A DNA stretch of 64,000 nucleotides, from assembly GCA_001599755.1 (NCBI GenBank), contig BCHX01000005.1:3592409-3656408 (forward strand). Reading direction: 5' to 3'. The stretch comes from Gliomastix tumulicola. Lineage: Eukaryota > Ascomycota > Sordariomycetes > Hypocreales > Bionectriaceae. The notes below the pieces were generated by a model. The model ran no database searches. It had not been told where the DNA came from and was given only the letters and a program-made list of their open reading frames with translations. The translations under genes were made by a program, and so were the position numbers. The first letter of the stretch is position 1, and every line of letters begins with the position of its first letter. Of the stretch, positions 1-12,466 are shown one piece after another.

Positions 1-325
1 AGGATTGGCTGTCATGGAGACGTATTGCTGATTATGCATGTTCATAGCATCTCCTAATTTGCTGGGGTACTGTTCGACCAGTCTCTACCTGTAATTTAAA
101 TCAAATCTTCGCAGGGTTCAGTGATGTTCTCAATTAACCATCAACGCGTCGTAGGAGACATACAAATAATCCCATCTGGCCACATGATGTTGTCAATATG
201 ATTCAAAAACATCTTCCATCCGGATATCGTACACTGCGCATATATCTGCCAACCTCGAGTACTAGCATACGAGAAATCGCAAGTAACCGCAATAATCTAA
301 ATCAGTATCGTCCACGACCTTCGAG
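1..325. other. 5' edge, no gene seen
   Basis: This AT-richer stretch lies upstream of the first gene and shows no convincing reading frame, RNA gene or repeat. It probably holds the promoter and leader of the gene starting at 326, but I see no clear TATA element. Confidence 0.4.
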
Positions 326-1555
326 ATGACGCTGCCCTGGGATAAAGTGGCGCCTCAGCCAATGCTCCCTCTCTGCTGGGTCCAAAGTGTTGTGTATCGG
401 ACGATCCCGAACCCCAGTCCTCACCTAGATCAAGTCCGCAGAGACTATGAGAAAGTTGACTATCGCATCAAAGGCGGCGAGCCCGATGAATACCTCGGTC
501 CTCTCGTGGCGCTCATCAACGTCGCGAGGACGAAGGACATGCACCTCTATCTCGAGCCCAAGATTTCCAGACTCAGCGCCGAGGTTGATCGGCTTCAGTT
601 GGGCGTGCACCACAAGTACCTGCAGTCCGCGACCAACTGGATGGCAGAGCAGTATGAAACCAATGGCGTGGTATGCACGTACCGAGACGAGTCCCTCGTT
701 CGTGGTCTTCTGACCTCGTTAACATGGTACAAGGGTCTCCTGGACGGCGAGATGGAGGCCATGCGCAGGGCTGAAGCTGCCTCGCGAGACCATGCAAGCC
801 ACGTGGAGGAGCTCGGACTTGAAGACATGGCCAGCCGGTTAAAGCATGAGTGCGGACCGAGGACCGAGATCCGCCGCAAGGCCATGGAGCTCGAGCTCCG
901 TGTCACCAACCTTGAGAATGCGCTGAACGAGATGACAGATCCTCCCTCTGATCCCTCTGACGACGAAACTCGGTATGGCAGCAGGGTGAGGACCGAATTC
1001 ACCGGTTTGTTCATCGCGGAGGCCATGCGCCTGGCGCCTCAGTGTCCGCTGAAAGTGATGAAGATACTGCACGGAAACATGGAGACCTTCCACCGCGTCA
1101 TGGACGACATGGATAGCGCCGTTGACCATGTGGCTTCGACGTTCATGGAGATGCGGGACGAGGTGATGTCGCTGGTCCATTACGGGCCGGCGAAAATCCT
1201 GGATCTCGTGATGCCCCTAATTTTTACGGTCCGCCTGGTAGATCTTCATCTCTCTTGGCAGAAAGCTAACATGATATATCTTCATGACGCCTTCGTAGAC
1301 CTCACCCGGGTGACCATAGCCCAGCCGGAATTGGCTTGGGAGGGCAACGCGGCGGTGGCGGCCGAAGAATACGAGCATGTCGTGTATGAGGTCGACCGCT
1401 TTCTAATGACCGAGGGGGGTGAAAGACATGCGTGGTTGTCTAGCCGTCTGAAGGGCAAGCGCGCCCATATGAAGGAGTATACCATTATGGCTATTCGGGC
1501 TTGTCGCACGGGGGACCTGTATGCTGCTCTACGCATCTTGGATGAGAAGCTGTAA
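326..1555 (+). CDS. Unrecognised helical protein, 409 aa (possible paralog of the 24235 gene)
   Basis: This is a single uninterrupted frame starting with the first ATG after a run of stops (ATGACGCTGCCC) and ending TAA. I do not recognise the family. The product is acidic, soluble-looking and predicted mostly helical from its Leu/Glu/Arg/Met spacing. There is no signal peptide and no clear membrane segment, although residues around 290-305 are hydrophobic (LVMPLIFTVRLVDL). Residues about 190-205 look like a short coiled coil. A Pro/Asp/Ser-rich linker (about 205-215) splits two helical halves, and the second half carries a CPLKVMKIL segment. The gene at 24235-25467 has almost the same length, the same two-half layout, an equivalent linker and a matching DCLKAMKYL segment. 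I infer that they are diverged paralogs. Function is unknown. Confidence 0.75.
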   Translation: MTLPWDKVAPQPMLPLCWVQSVVYRTIPNPSPHLDQVRRDYEKVDYRIKGGEPDEYLGPLVALINVARTKDMHLYLEPKISRLSAEVDRLQLGVHHKYLQSATNWMAEQYETNGVVCTYRDESLVRGLLTSLTWYKGLLDGEMEAMRRAEAASRDHASHVEELGLEDMASRLKHECGPRTEIRRKAMELELRVTNLENALNEMTDPPSDPSDDETRYGSRVRTEFTGLFIAEAMRLAPQCPLKVMKILHGNMETFHRVMDDMDSAVDHVASTFMEMRDEVMSLVHYGPAKILDLVMPLIFTVRLVDLHLSWQKANMIYLHDAFVDLTRVTIAQPELAWEGNAAVAAEEYEHVVYEVDRFLMTEGGERHAWLSSRLKGKRAHMKEYTIMAIRACRTGDLYAALRILDEKL

Positions 1556-4500
1556 AGCAAAGCTGCACCGGTAATATATGGGAGCAGCCTTAGTCTCTCG
1601 CCAGTAGTAAGCAGATACTTGCACATATAATAACATTCGAATCATCTACGTGCCTTCGGTGACATGAATTCGCATCGGAGAACGATAAACTTGGCATATT
1701 ACTAACGTGTATACATGCCCGCTCCTTCTCGTATGGCCGTAGCATAGCGGCACCATGAGCTTTCTACATACGGCGAGAGAATACCTCCAACTTGAATGGA
1801 TCACGGACACATAATCAATCATCTCCTTCGCTGCATGTCCTTGCCACGAGAGAGTAGTAAGCTCTCAGTCATCAGCCGAGTCTAGTCAAGAGCCACAATG
1901 TCTTCGTCAGACCTGGATGGACGCGTTCTTCCCCAGGCATGGTTGGGAACAGACGGTTGCAGATGCAATGGCCAGGCCTTCTGGAACAGACCTGACAGGG
2001 ATGGGTCCTTGTGGCAAGTCGCCGCGGAGGATGTTTGTACAGTGCAGTCCACTGTGGTTGCAACACCACCCATGGCGTATTAATGAGACTCAACCAACAT
2101 ACGGGGCTTTTGCATCCGTGTATGGCCTGAGATAACGAGCTCATTACCACCTTCACCCACCTGATGTTACACCCAGAGCATGCCCGCATGCCCCCATCTC
2201 CCCATGTCACATCTCCTCCAGGCGGTGGTGGTGCTGAACAATTCCCGAGGCACAACAGCTGCGCGATGTTCGTGGCCACTTGTTCTTGAGCCACTCATGA
2301 TGTTTGACGCTCACGGCACCGTGCGCGAGGGATGGCCTTAGTCAAGCCGCCTTCGTCATGCTGTTGGTTTCACATGCTGGCAATAGAGCATCGCCAACCA
2401 ACGCATAGCGCGACGTGTAATCGAGTTCCAAGGAAATCTCGCGCGCGCAGCCACATAATTCATCATAAATGATGTCGTACAGCGTCCTGAAACGAGGCTT
2501 GCTAAGAGAGCCATGCCACTGTAATTTTGAGGAAATCCAACATCTCCAATTCTCCATGGAGATGGGGGCTGGTCTAGCGCACCAACAGGCTGCGGATCCA
2601 TCGCGATGCTGGCTCGGAGACTTCCTTGGACGATGCAGGCACAGTGCCCTGACCGCTACTCGCATCGGGCTTAGGCTGCAAGGATTGTCTGTGATCTTTT
2701 CCTTGAGCGGTAAATTTAGGCGTACTCGTATGCGCGGTGACGACGGGCGGTCATCGTAGGGTCTTCGTCTCATCTCTCGTGCAATGAGCCATACGGTGTA
2801 GCGAATTTTGAAGTGCGGTGTTGTTATTCGTGATTCGTCATTGCAGCATGCATGGCAGGCCTGAGATGCGTCTCCTGCAGCGTGACTCACGCAACCAACA
2901 GCACCGCTGCAACTTCGCTGTTCCGGAGACACTCCAACGTGCCAAGCAAGCCATCACACAGTGCAGAACAGCCAAAAACGGCCCCCAAACTCCTGGGACG
3001 ATCGAGCGATACGCGAGGATCTCCGGAATTCTTCTAGCAACGGGCGGCTTTCTCTCCCTACGCACGCACAAGCTCCCCCTGGCCTGTGCGCCCCCCCCGT
3101 TTACGTGATGGGACATCCATGTCCGATGACGATTTCTGTTTCCCCGTGCGCAGTCCGTGGCGCCTGTGACTGTCATTTTTTGTTGATCCTTGGAGGAGAT
3201 ATCACAGTGCTTTCCTCCACGGCCGCGCGCGGGTTGTGGCTTTCGTTGCGCACATTACCAATCTCCGGTGACGTCTTGGGGGCCAAAATGCCAGATGCTC
3301 CCCATGACGTCGTTGGTACGGCCAGTGGTTTATGCATATATATCCTGCCGGAGCCGCACGATATTATTGCTCGCGTCTTGGGGGGTGGTGTCGGGTTGGA
3401 GTGTATTCTGCACGAAGCATGGCGGCTGCGACATACGATGCTTACACGTCGCCGACTTGTCTTGCACTGATGGTGCACGGCTTTTTACTAGGATGGGTCG
3501 ACCAGGGATGCACGACACATACGACTCACCTCGATGGATAATGGGCACGACGAGGCTATTCATGGACCACACTACGGCCTGCGACACCAAGATGGACCTC
3601 ACGACTGCGACGCATGCGATACACTCTCGACGACGATCCAACAATGACCCGACAGCGACCTGAGAACTGCCACAAGAAGTCACAAGGCCTGATGGGATAT
3701 TCATGGGGACATGAAACGTCTTCAATACTCCAATGCCTTCCAAGCGATGACGCTCCTCACCCGCCGACAGCGACAACGGCTATCATGACACGGGGTTGGG
3801 GCCTGCGCTGCTGAAGAGGGGGATACCCGCCCGCCATGCGACTGCTTGCCACCAGTGATAACGCTCGGCTCGTCGCTCGGATAGCCTTGAGCCTCTCAGC
3901 CGGATGGGAATGCGGGACGCGTATGGGCAGTGAAGCGCAACAAGATCCCAGGATGGCAGAGCGACCACGGCATGACGGCCAGGGGCAGCACGACATGGCG
4001 GAGAATATATCACCACAACAGGCGTCGCCCGACCATCAACGCCAGGGGGAACAGCAATAAGAAAGGATACAGGTATGGATATGACGGCCAGTGAGCTTCG
4101 CCAGGCTCATCGCCCCCCTCGAAGGTAGGTGCTTCGATTCACACCCTGCCTTGATCGACAACATCGAGGACCTCATAGGTCACCCATGCGCCAGCGAGAC
4201 TTTGGTCCATGTCCAGCTACTCACCACAAGACAAGCCTTAGCATAGCAACTCAAGGCGAAAGGTGATGGAAAGACTTACCAAGACAGACACGACAGGACC
4301 ATGGCTCGGCTTGGGATAGCTGGAGGTCTGCCTCAAACCGTTGGACATGCCTGCAATATCACTTCTCAACCCCGAGGAATGAATCATGGGAGGCAGCAAA
4401 GGACGACTTGAAATGTCGAACCATCATCTCCGGCAAGTTGGACGACAGCATACTTGACATACAATTACAGTACGATATGAGTGGACACGCCATTCAGTCG

Positions 4501-5797
4501 CATCAGGCCACACCCGGCCTGGCCGAATGACAGGAGTAAGACACATCGACGATAGCCTCAACAATCTCACGACGACAATCACGATCGATCCCGAGCTGGA
4601 GATGTCTCACACACACACCACCATGCACGTGCACGGCCACTACGACCCGAGGAAAAACAAGGTGGTGCCAATCTGCTGTTGGAATATCGTTATGTGGACA
4701 CGACAACAACATCAGACAGAGCGGCGACCTATGGCAAGACAGAGAACTGGTCGATCCATAACAAAGTCCCACTATGATCTCCTCGCGCCTCATGGCAGGC
4801 AGGCAGGCTGGAGGGGGAGTGTGTGTGGATGACGCAGATTTCCACGATGATGAAAGCGCAGGGCTGTCAGATGGGAATTTCGAGAAGACGCCATCGTGCA
4901 TGATGGGGGTTTCTGTCCTGCACTGGACAGTTACGCGGAAAAAGCCCATACATCGTCATCATCGACTTTTCTCCGAGGACATGCGGGAGCGGAGTCAAAC
5001 CCGCCCTGGGAAGGGAGGACGGCGTCCTGTGAGTCAACGAATTTGGCGGGAGATACGCCTGGACGGGGGAGGGGGGAGGGGGTCTGCTGCATGGAACAAT
5101 TCTCTGCCTCGACGAAACCCCTCCATCTCCATCGGCTCTTGGTGAGAAAGTGCCATCGATCAGGGGCGAGGAGGGGTTCAGCAAGGGCATCGCATCGTGA
5201 TGGGCTGCTGGCTGCTTGGGTTTCCCGTGGGCGAAGCCATCCCCGATTCCCTCGGAGATCTGCGATTCCCCTCCCCCCCATCGGCGCCATGACGTCTTAC
5301 TAAAAGGGGACACCCCCCCCTAAAGAAGAGCCCTAAAAGGATGATGCGAAGAGCTGGCTAGCCGCCTAGCCCTGAATTGGACAGGCGGGCAGGGATTCGA
5401 GCTGAATCATTCACGACGGCAAGATGGAAGTGGCGTTTCTTCTCTGCCCCTCCTGCGTATCGCGTCGCAGCAGAGCAAGAAGCCAGCCAATCCGGGCCCT
5501 GCTGGTGATGACTGCAGATTTGCCCACTCGGATGCCTACCTATGCAGGCGTCGAAAAGGGCAATCGCGTGGAAAGGACGAGGAAGCCCATCGCCGATGGC
5601 CGCCAGTTGGCAGGGACGCACAGACGCACGGGTTTCACCTTTCACCTCGGAAAAACAGCAACCGCCGGCCTCGCAGGCAGGCAGACGCGTCTCGTATGCC
5701 TGACTGATGATGCATCACCTCAGATTCCATCACCGAACCGATGTATCACGATGCGCTGGCTGCTAACTAAGCTTTCCCGTACTACTGGAACGCCAGC

Positions 5798-5816
5798 CTC
5801 TCTCTCTCTCTCTCTC
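5798..5816. repeat. (CT)n microsatellite
   Basis: A pure 19-nt CT dinucleotide run lies in the gene-poor block. It is a likely polymorphic marker and no function is inferred. Confidence 0.9.
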
Positions 5817-7885
5817 GCGTGCAGCAGGGGAGGGGGGATCAGACGCACGGTAAGAAATATGTCAATATTGTGAAGCGAGCGAGCGTTACAGAGAGGCACA
5901 GCGGTGTACGTCCTTCGGCAGGCCATGCCGAATGAGACTAGTATTTGCGAAAACCAGCCCTCAGGGAACAAGCCTCATTTGCTTAGCGGGCTTCGTGATG
6001 ATGCTGTCGCCAAAAACCGCCCTAAGCTGCTCTGAAAAAGCCCCCTCCTTAGCTCGGTGCTGCGCGACCGCCGGAGTAAGCTTATGGCTAGTTCGGCCGC
6101 ATCGAATAATCCCAATATCCATCTTATGCAATCAAGTGCTTTCTTCAACGTGGCGCTCGGCGAAGCAGAAAACGCGACACACACGAGGAGACAGAATCGT
6201 TCTAGATGACGGGTTGCCTTACACTAATGCACGCATGCACACGCAGATGCGAAATGCTCAGAAATTGGGAAGGGGGGGGAGGGTGTCCCGAAGCTGAGGT
6301 ACGGTCTGTGTCGTGTGGTATTCTTTACGTCTTCTTTTCGGCTTCCTTTTGCCAATAGTCGGTTTTCAGGTTCTTTGTCAGCGTCGGGGAATTTCACCCC
6401 TCCCCCAGCAGCTGTCATTGCTTGTTCTGGCCGCTGCATCCCGGGCATTGCCAGGCCTGTTCTCCCCCCAAAACGACCCTAAGGTCCCTTGTGACCAGGT
6501 CGAATGCGAAGGAGAAACGAAGAATGAGAGGTGATGGTCACAAGTTCTTGCTTATCGGGCCTGAGGGGAGGGGAGGGCCAGCCCAAAATATGACATATCA
6601 ACTGAAAGGACAGAGGGATTAGACAGTGGCTGCACAGCGACCGGTCCACCAACGTAATACCTAACTCACTGGCCTGAGCTCTCATTTCCGGCTGGCCACT
6701 AAAACCAAGGAACCTTTGGTGGGAACGAAAAACACACAGGTCGCAGTTCTTAGGGGCTGACGGCCACTTGCAGTAAGTCGTCCTGTCCGACCCGGACGCT
6801 GTACAATCTCTCGTGTGATAACTTCGATAGCGCCTCCCACGACGGCCCTGGATTTCTCTACGGAGTTTAGAAACGGGATAGATCTGGTCCCTTAGGGATC
6901 GCAGCGAAACTAGTGGTTTGGCTGGCAGAGTGCGGCCGCTGCTGCGATGGCGATAGATAGATAGTATTGAATCTCGAAATCTTGCGTCGGCTTTGCTGCT
7001 GTATGGAATCTGCCCAATCAATGTGCCCACCTGTCACGGGCCTTCTTTTCCTTCCATGCCGTCTTCTTTTTTTGCTCTTTTCGGCCTCGACAGCTGCAAT
7101 CTGCAGCCCATTTTCCGGAGAAAGAACATCATGAAGCCAGGGGGGGACCACCTCCCCCTTTCTCATTTGTTGCTTTGGGACCGTATGCAATGCGAGCGCA
7201 AGAAAGAGGCTGCATCCGCCCCGGCATGAGGGAGTGTGTATGGGAGTAGGAGGCGGGAATGGCATCATGGCTGATTAATGACGCAGGTGATAGATGACAG
7301 CGCCAGATGGGAAAGGCGCGCTGCATTTTTTGGCATGACATGCATGGATACACACAATCCCCCGACCCATTCCCTCAATACCGCTCTCGTCCATTCCTTT
7401 GGCTCTCTCCTTCCCCGTCTAACCACAAGGACCCTACTATGGATCACGGCCGCTGTGCTATGACATACCTTTAAATCCCACACTGACACTCTGGGGGGGT
7501 CTTGACGCGTGCTAGCAGCTCTATACGACCGCAAACCGAGATACACATCATATTTTAGATTGGGTCTTTGGGAGCGGTCTGTCGCAATGTATGACACCGG
7601 TGCATGCAGTATGAGCAAAGTGTATGACTTTGGCGGCGTTGGCCGGTCCGTCTATCTGTCTGTCTGTCACGAGAGAGGGCGGAATGAGCATGACGCTCCT
7701 GCGTCGTGACGCACGATGGACAGGTACGAAAAAATCCACAGCCCGCCGCTTCTCTGACAGGGCGGAGCAGGAGCATCGGGATCAGGGACGTGGGAGGGTG
7801 GGCGAGCCATACGAACGGATATGCACGATATTGAGGTTCGCACAGACAGAATGCACTTGGGTGATGACAGCCCAGTCGGAGTTGT

Positions 7886-7913
7886 ATGTGTGTATGTGTG
7901 TGTGTGTGTGTGT
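7886..7913. repeat. (TG)n microsatellite
   Basis: An alternating TG run is interrupted once by TA. Its alternating purine-pyrimidine pattern can adopt Z-DNA. Confidence 0.9.
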
Positions 7914-8101
7914 TTGGTGGGTAGGGGGGCGTGGTAAGGCAGGTTTGTTCTGGAACGAGGAAAGAATGGGAACAGCTGTATGAAAGAGGACTGAGAAGAG
8001 GGCATACTCAATCGCGAGTGGCCAGCCGAGGGGGACAGAAGATGGATGGCAGATCTCCAGGGCCCCAGAACGAGGAGGCCAGATGGGCGATTGAGGACAC
8101 C

Positions 8102-8121
8102 AGAGAGAGAGAGAGAGAGAG
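8102..8121. repeat. (AG)10 microsatellite
   Basis: A pure 20-nt AG run lies in non-coding sequence. Confidence 0.9.
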
Positions 8122-9416
8122 GGGCAGCAGAAAGAATGAGGAAATGCAACCTTGTCTACTGCAGGGCTGCATGCCGTGATTACCCAGTCTGTCAAGTGGG
8201 AATCTGTATCTGCCTTTTACGTGTCTGGGCCAAGTCGTTAGCGCAGCAGCGCCTGCAGGATGGTGAGGGCACGCGGGAACCGCACTGCAGAGAGGGAATG
8301 GATGATGGGTGGTGGTGGGAGTGATGGAGGGGCAATGAGGAGGGGCAGACCGCCGCTGGACAGCACCCTGAGTATTACATGGCATTGTGCAGCGTTGCTG
8401 CGCTGCGTTTCATCACTACGCGGCCCGCTCCCGGTTCGTGTTGGTTTGAATGGCAGAAAGAAAGGGGTCTTGTCAGAGCAGTCCCCTGGGTCATGTCTAT
8501 CGAATATCACCTGCATTCTTTGTCGTTCTGACTGTCAAATATTACCAGCCTGCTGCCGTCATGCTCAGTAGGCGGCGGGCACGAGGTACAGCGGCACGGT
8601 CATCATTACTGTGTCGTCTTTAGCGCGGTTATGCCCTATACGTCGAACCGTTAATCAGCACCCTGTTGCTCAGCTGGGCCATCCGCTGGCCAGCCACATG
8701 GTTCCTCTCCCGTTCTGGCTTACAGGCACCAACCGCACCAACACCCCCTCCCCGGCAGCTGCCAAAGGGCGCTAACTAGTAGCTAGACAACCAACCAACC
8801 AACTAACTAAGTAACGAACTAACTACCTAAATGGGGCGGGGACTGGAACAGCCGGGTTGCTCAACTGCAGGGGCGGTACAGCGCTCGCTGGAACCTGAAC
8901 TGCGGCTCTTGGTGCCCGCCCCAGACTGCGATCATGATTCTCCTGCTGCTGACGCCTGTCCTGCGGACGGAGTTCCATCTCTTCGGAGTTGCGCTTTTCC
9001 ACGACGAGGACCCGGGGAGTGGGTTTTGGTTCGACGACGAATTGGACGATCGACGCCTGTCAGGTCACTTTATCGACTGTCGCGCGTTTTCGCCCTTGGC
9101 CAATTCAGACGTCAAGGGATTCGCGATAGCGCCGCCTGCATGACGTACTTTTTTGCTGGGCCTGCCTTACACACACGGCTTTTTTCGCACGCGTGCAATG
9201 CAAACGACCAAGTCCCCTTTCTCTAGTCTCGGGCTTGTTTAGTCCCGGGAGACGGGCATTTACTCGGACTCGACATTCTTTATCACGAACGACCGCCCGA
9301 ACCGCCCCCAAATTTGAAGGGCATCACGGGCTGCGGGGACCAAGGGTCACGTAGAACTATCATATTACACGGCGGCAACCCTGAGATTCCATTGATCAGA
9401 GAGACGACAGAGAGAG

Positions 9417-9436
9417 AGGGAGGGAGGGAGGGAGGG
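9417..9436. repeat. (AGGG)5 tetranucleotide repeat
   Basis: Five perfect AGGG units directly follow a short AG run. Runs of three Gs at regular spacing could form a G-quadruplex on the plus strand. That is inference from composition only. Confidence 0.85.
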
Positions 9437-10106
9437 CGTGCGGGTACGAAAAGAGAAGGTTGAGAGAGCGTCGACGTGGCCATGCTTTCACAGCATCCGA
9501 TCCCGATTGATAAACCCGCCCTGCCAAAAACGGGCTTCGGTACCTATGAAAATAATGGGATGTGCTAGCAAGGGGGAGGAGGGAGGGGGGTGCGAAACCG
9601 ACAGACAGGTGCCGTAGCTTCATGCACGTAAGAGCTTTGTAACAAGGATTAGGAGGAGGAGCTAGCCGTAGGAGAAATGATTTTAGACACAATCCGAATC
9701 CCAGAAACCACCCCATGAACAAAGCAGCATTAAAATAAAATAATAATAAAAACCGTAGGGGGGGAAAATGCTAGGATAGACCCCAAAGAGGGGCAGGGGA
9801 GTGGGACAGGCATGGCATTCTTGGTGCGTCCCATGGTGGCATTTTGCATTACAGGAGGGGACTGCGGATGGGGAACTTGGAGGGAGGGTAGGGGTAGCAA
9901 AGAACTGCCATGGAAGAACGACGGAGGGGGGTGTGAAAGGGCGTTGCTGGACAGCAGAACATCGCCAATCAAGCAACGAATGGCTAGCCGAAGGAGGGGC
10001 GATCAGTGAATGAGAAGGATCTTGAGCAGAGCAGAACGATGCAGAAGTGAATTATGCTGCTGCTAAGTTCGGTGAACTTGCATCGGATCGCATCACTCCA
10101 CGCCTG

Positions 10107-10113
10107 TATAAAG
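10107..10113 (+). promoter_or_regulatory. TATA box of the FAD-binding protein gene
   Basis: TATAAAG is followed by a C/A-rich leader of about 370 nt that contains no ATG before the gene's start at 10487. The ATG-free leader supports transcription starting shortly after this element. Confidence 0.55.
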
Positions 10114-10486
10114 AGACAGGTCCCTTCCCACCATCCGTCTCAACACCCTTCACCATCACTCACACTCGCAACAGCAACCACAATCACAACAGCTAGCAGC
10201 GAGAACTATCCTCCAACAGCCGAATCACACTTCGCTTTTGGAAACCCAAGCTACCCAGCCTAGCAAAAAACACAACAAAACCACACTCTGCGCCAGAGCT
10301 ACGACCCACCTCTAGACTCTTCGCGCCGCGTGCACGCTCTTCTTATATCTGACAGCTCAGGACCAGTTGCGAGTTTTCACCTCCAACCTCGTCCTCGACC
10401 TGCCAACAAGGGCTCCCTGCCGACTTCTTCTCCCCTCAACACCCCTCTCTCTCATTCCCTACGCGCACAAGCAGCACAACTTCATC

Positions 10487-12466
10487 ATGAAGTATATAAC
10501 GCAGGCATCTATCGCCATCGTCGGCGGCGGCCCGCGAGGCACTAGCACCCTCGAGCGCATCTGTGCCTCCGCCAAGGACTTCATCCCCAACGGTTCTCGC
10601 ATCCGAGTTCACATCATCGACCCCGTCCGCCCCGGCACCGGCAGCGTCTGGCGCACCGACCAGTCTCCCGAGCTGCTTATGAACACCGTTACCTCGCAGA
10701 TCACGCTTTTCACTGACGACACGGTCGACTGCGACGGCCCCGTCGTTCACGGCCCCAGTCTCTACAAGTGGGCAGACGATGAAGGCTACGACATCGGCGC
10801 CGATGAGTACCCGACACGCGCGCTCTACGGCCGGTACCTGAGGGCCGTCTACTACGACGTCGTCCGCCGCGCTCCTCCTCACATTGAGGTCAAATTCCAC
10901 AAGGGTCTCGCCACCAAGCTCGAAGATGATGCCGACGGTCGCCAGACCCTCACTGTAGACAACGGCGACACCGTCTCCGGTCTCTCTGCAGTCATCCTCG
11001 CCCAGGGCCACCTGCCCCTTACCCTCGACCAGGAGCAGGAGCTGACGGCGCGCTACGCTAAGCTCAACGGCCTCCGCTACTTCACTCCTTCGAACCCGGC
11101 AGATCTCGATCTCAAAGTCATCGGCGCCGGCGAGCCTGTGTGCCTCAAGGGCCTGGGCCTCAACTTCTTTGACCACATGGCCCTCATGACCACGGGCCGC
11201 GGCGGCAAGTTCCTCCGCAAGAGCGACGGCACGCTTCGCTACATCGCCTCCGGCAAGGAGCCTCGCCTCTTCGCCAGCTCCCGTCGCGGTATCCCCTACC
11301 ACGCCCGCGGTGACAACGAGAAGGGCGCCCACGGCCGTCTCATGCCTGTTGTCTTTACCGACGATGTCATCCGCAGCTTCCGCGAGCAGGCCGCCGCCGG
11401 CACCCCTCCCGACTTCATGGCAGATGTTTGGCCGCTCATCACCAAGGAGATCGAGCTTGTCTACTACGAGGCGCTCCTCCTCCCCGTCCACGGCAGCGAG
11501 GTTATCGAGAACTTCCGCGCCCTCTTCATCAACGTCGAGCCTGAGACCTTCGAGAAGGCCCGCCTCCTCGAGAGCTTCGGTGTTGACGAGGACGACGTCT
11601 TCTCCTGGGAGCGTCTGCAGAAGCCCACCGTTGGCCGCACCTTCAACAACGTCGACAGCTGGCGCGAGTGGATCGTCGACTACCTTCACAAGGACGCCGC
11701 TGAGGCTGCCAAGGGCAACGTCTCTGGCCCCCTCAAGGCTGCGCTTGACATGATGCGCGATCTTCGCAACGAGCTCCGTCTGGTTATTGACCACGACGGC
11801 ATCTCCGGCAGCTCGCGCCGCAACGCCCTGGACCGTTGGTACACGCCTCTCAACGGCTTCCTCTCCATCGGGCCCCCGCGTCTCCGCATCGAGCAGATGG
11901 CTGCCCTCATCGAGGCCGGCGTCCTGGACGTCCTCGGTCCCCGCATGCAGGTTCGCCAGGAGGACGGTGCCTGGGTCGCTCACTCCCCGGATGTCCAGGG
12001 CTCGGCCGTCCGCGTCACCACGCTCATCGAGGCGCGCCTCCCGGAGCCAGACGTCCGCCACACCGGGGACGCGCTGCTCGCCGACCTCCTCTCCACGGGC
12101 CAGTGCCGCCCCTACACAACCGTGGACGGCTACCAGACGGGCGGGCTCGACGTGACCGCCAGTCCCTACCACATCGTCGACGTCACCGGCTCTGCGCACC
12201 CCCGACGCTTCGCCGTCGGTGTGCCGACGGAGGGAGTCCACTGGGTCACCGCTGCCGGCGCTAGACCGGGTGTCAACTCCATCACGCTGTGCGACACGGA
12301 CGCGATCGCCCTGGCTGCCCTCAAGGTCGCTGAAACCGAGTTCTGCAGGACTTTCTATAGTCCCGATGACGATGTCGTCGAGGACCCCGCGTTTGTAGAT
12401 ATCAAGGACGGCGCCTTTGTGGACGTCGCTGAGCTCATGGACGTCGACATGGAGTACGACATGTAA
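10487..12466 (+). CDS. FAD/NAD(P)-binding domain protein, 659 aa
   Basis: This is an intronless gene with strong C/G-ending codon preference. The start is the first ATG after a long ATG-free leader. The frame can be extended upstream only through a TTG, which I do not use. The N-terminus holds a dinucleotide-binding Rossmann motif (IAIVGGGPRG, residues 9-18) followed by GTGSVWRTDQS and an ALYGRYLRAVY segment. This layout fits the bacterial and fungal FAD-NAD(P)-binding family related to Pfam NAD_binding_9. A later GLGLNFFDHMAL segment and a C-terminal region with HWVTAAGARPG fit the same family. Members are predicted flavin-dependent oxidoreductases whose substrates are mostly unknown. There is no signal peptide or membrane anchor, so the protein is probably cytosolic. 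The neighbourhood gives no pathway clue because both flanks are gene-poor. Confidence 0.85.
   Translation: MKYITQASIAIVGGGPRGTSTLERICASAKDFIPNGSRIRVHIIDPVRPGTGSVWRTDQSPELLMNTVTSQITLFTDDTVDCDGPVVHGPSLYKWADDEGYDIGADEYPTRALYGRYLRAVYYDVVRRAPPHIEVKFHKGLATKLEDDADGRQTLTVDNGDTVSGLSAVILAQGHLPLTLDQEQELTARYAKLNGLRYFTPSNPADLDLKVIGAGEPVCLKGLGLNFFDHMALMTTGRGGKFLRKSDGTLRYIASGKEPRLFASSRRGIPYHARGDNEKGAHGRLMPVVFTDDVIRSFREQAAAGTPPDFMADVWPLITKEIELVYYEALLLPVHGSEVIENFRALFINVEPETFEKARLLESFGVDEDDVFSWERLQKPTVGRTFNNVDSWREWIVDYLHKDAAEAAKGNVSGPLKAALDMMRDLRNELRLVIDHDGISGSSRRNALDRWYTPLNGFLSIGPPRLRIEQMAALIEAGVLDVLGPRMQVRQEDGAWVAHSPDVQGSAVRVTTLIEARLPEPDVRHTGDALLADLLSTGQCRPYTTVDGYQTGGLDVTASPYHIVDVTGSAHPRRFAVGVPTEGVHWVTAAGARPGVNSITLCDTDAIALAALKVAETEFCRTFYSPDDDVVEDPAFVDIKDGAFVDVAELMDVDMEYDM

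Larger units (their letters stand above)
1556..10106. other. Gene-poor 8.5 kb block with simple repeats
   Basis: The reading frames here are short (at most 196 codons), overlap on both strands, and show no recognisable domain, signal peptide run or splice-joined product. The block holds several microsatellites (CT, GT, AG and AGGG runs, annotated separately), a GATA run near 6955-6966 and many homopolymer G/C tracts. Weak possibilities are a non-coding transcript or species-specific small genes. A 69-codon frame at 8934-9143 begins with a hydrophobic MILLLLTPVL stretch but has nothing else to support it. Confidence 0.4.

Noticed and set aside
2342..2932. 196-codon minus-strand frame
   Set aside because: There is no domain, Cys/His-rich random-looking composition and no promoter or splice support.
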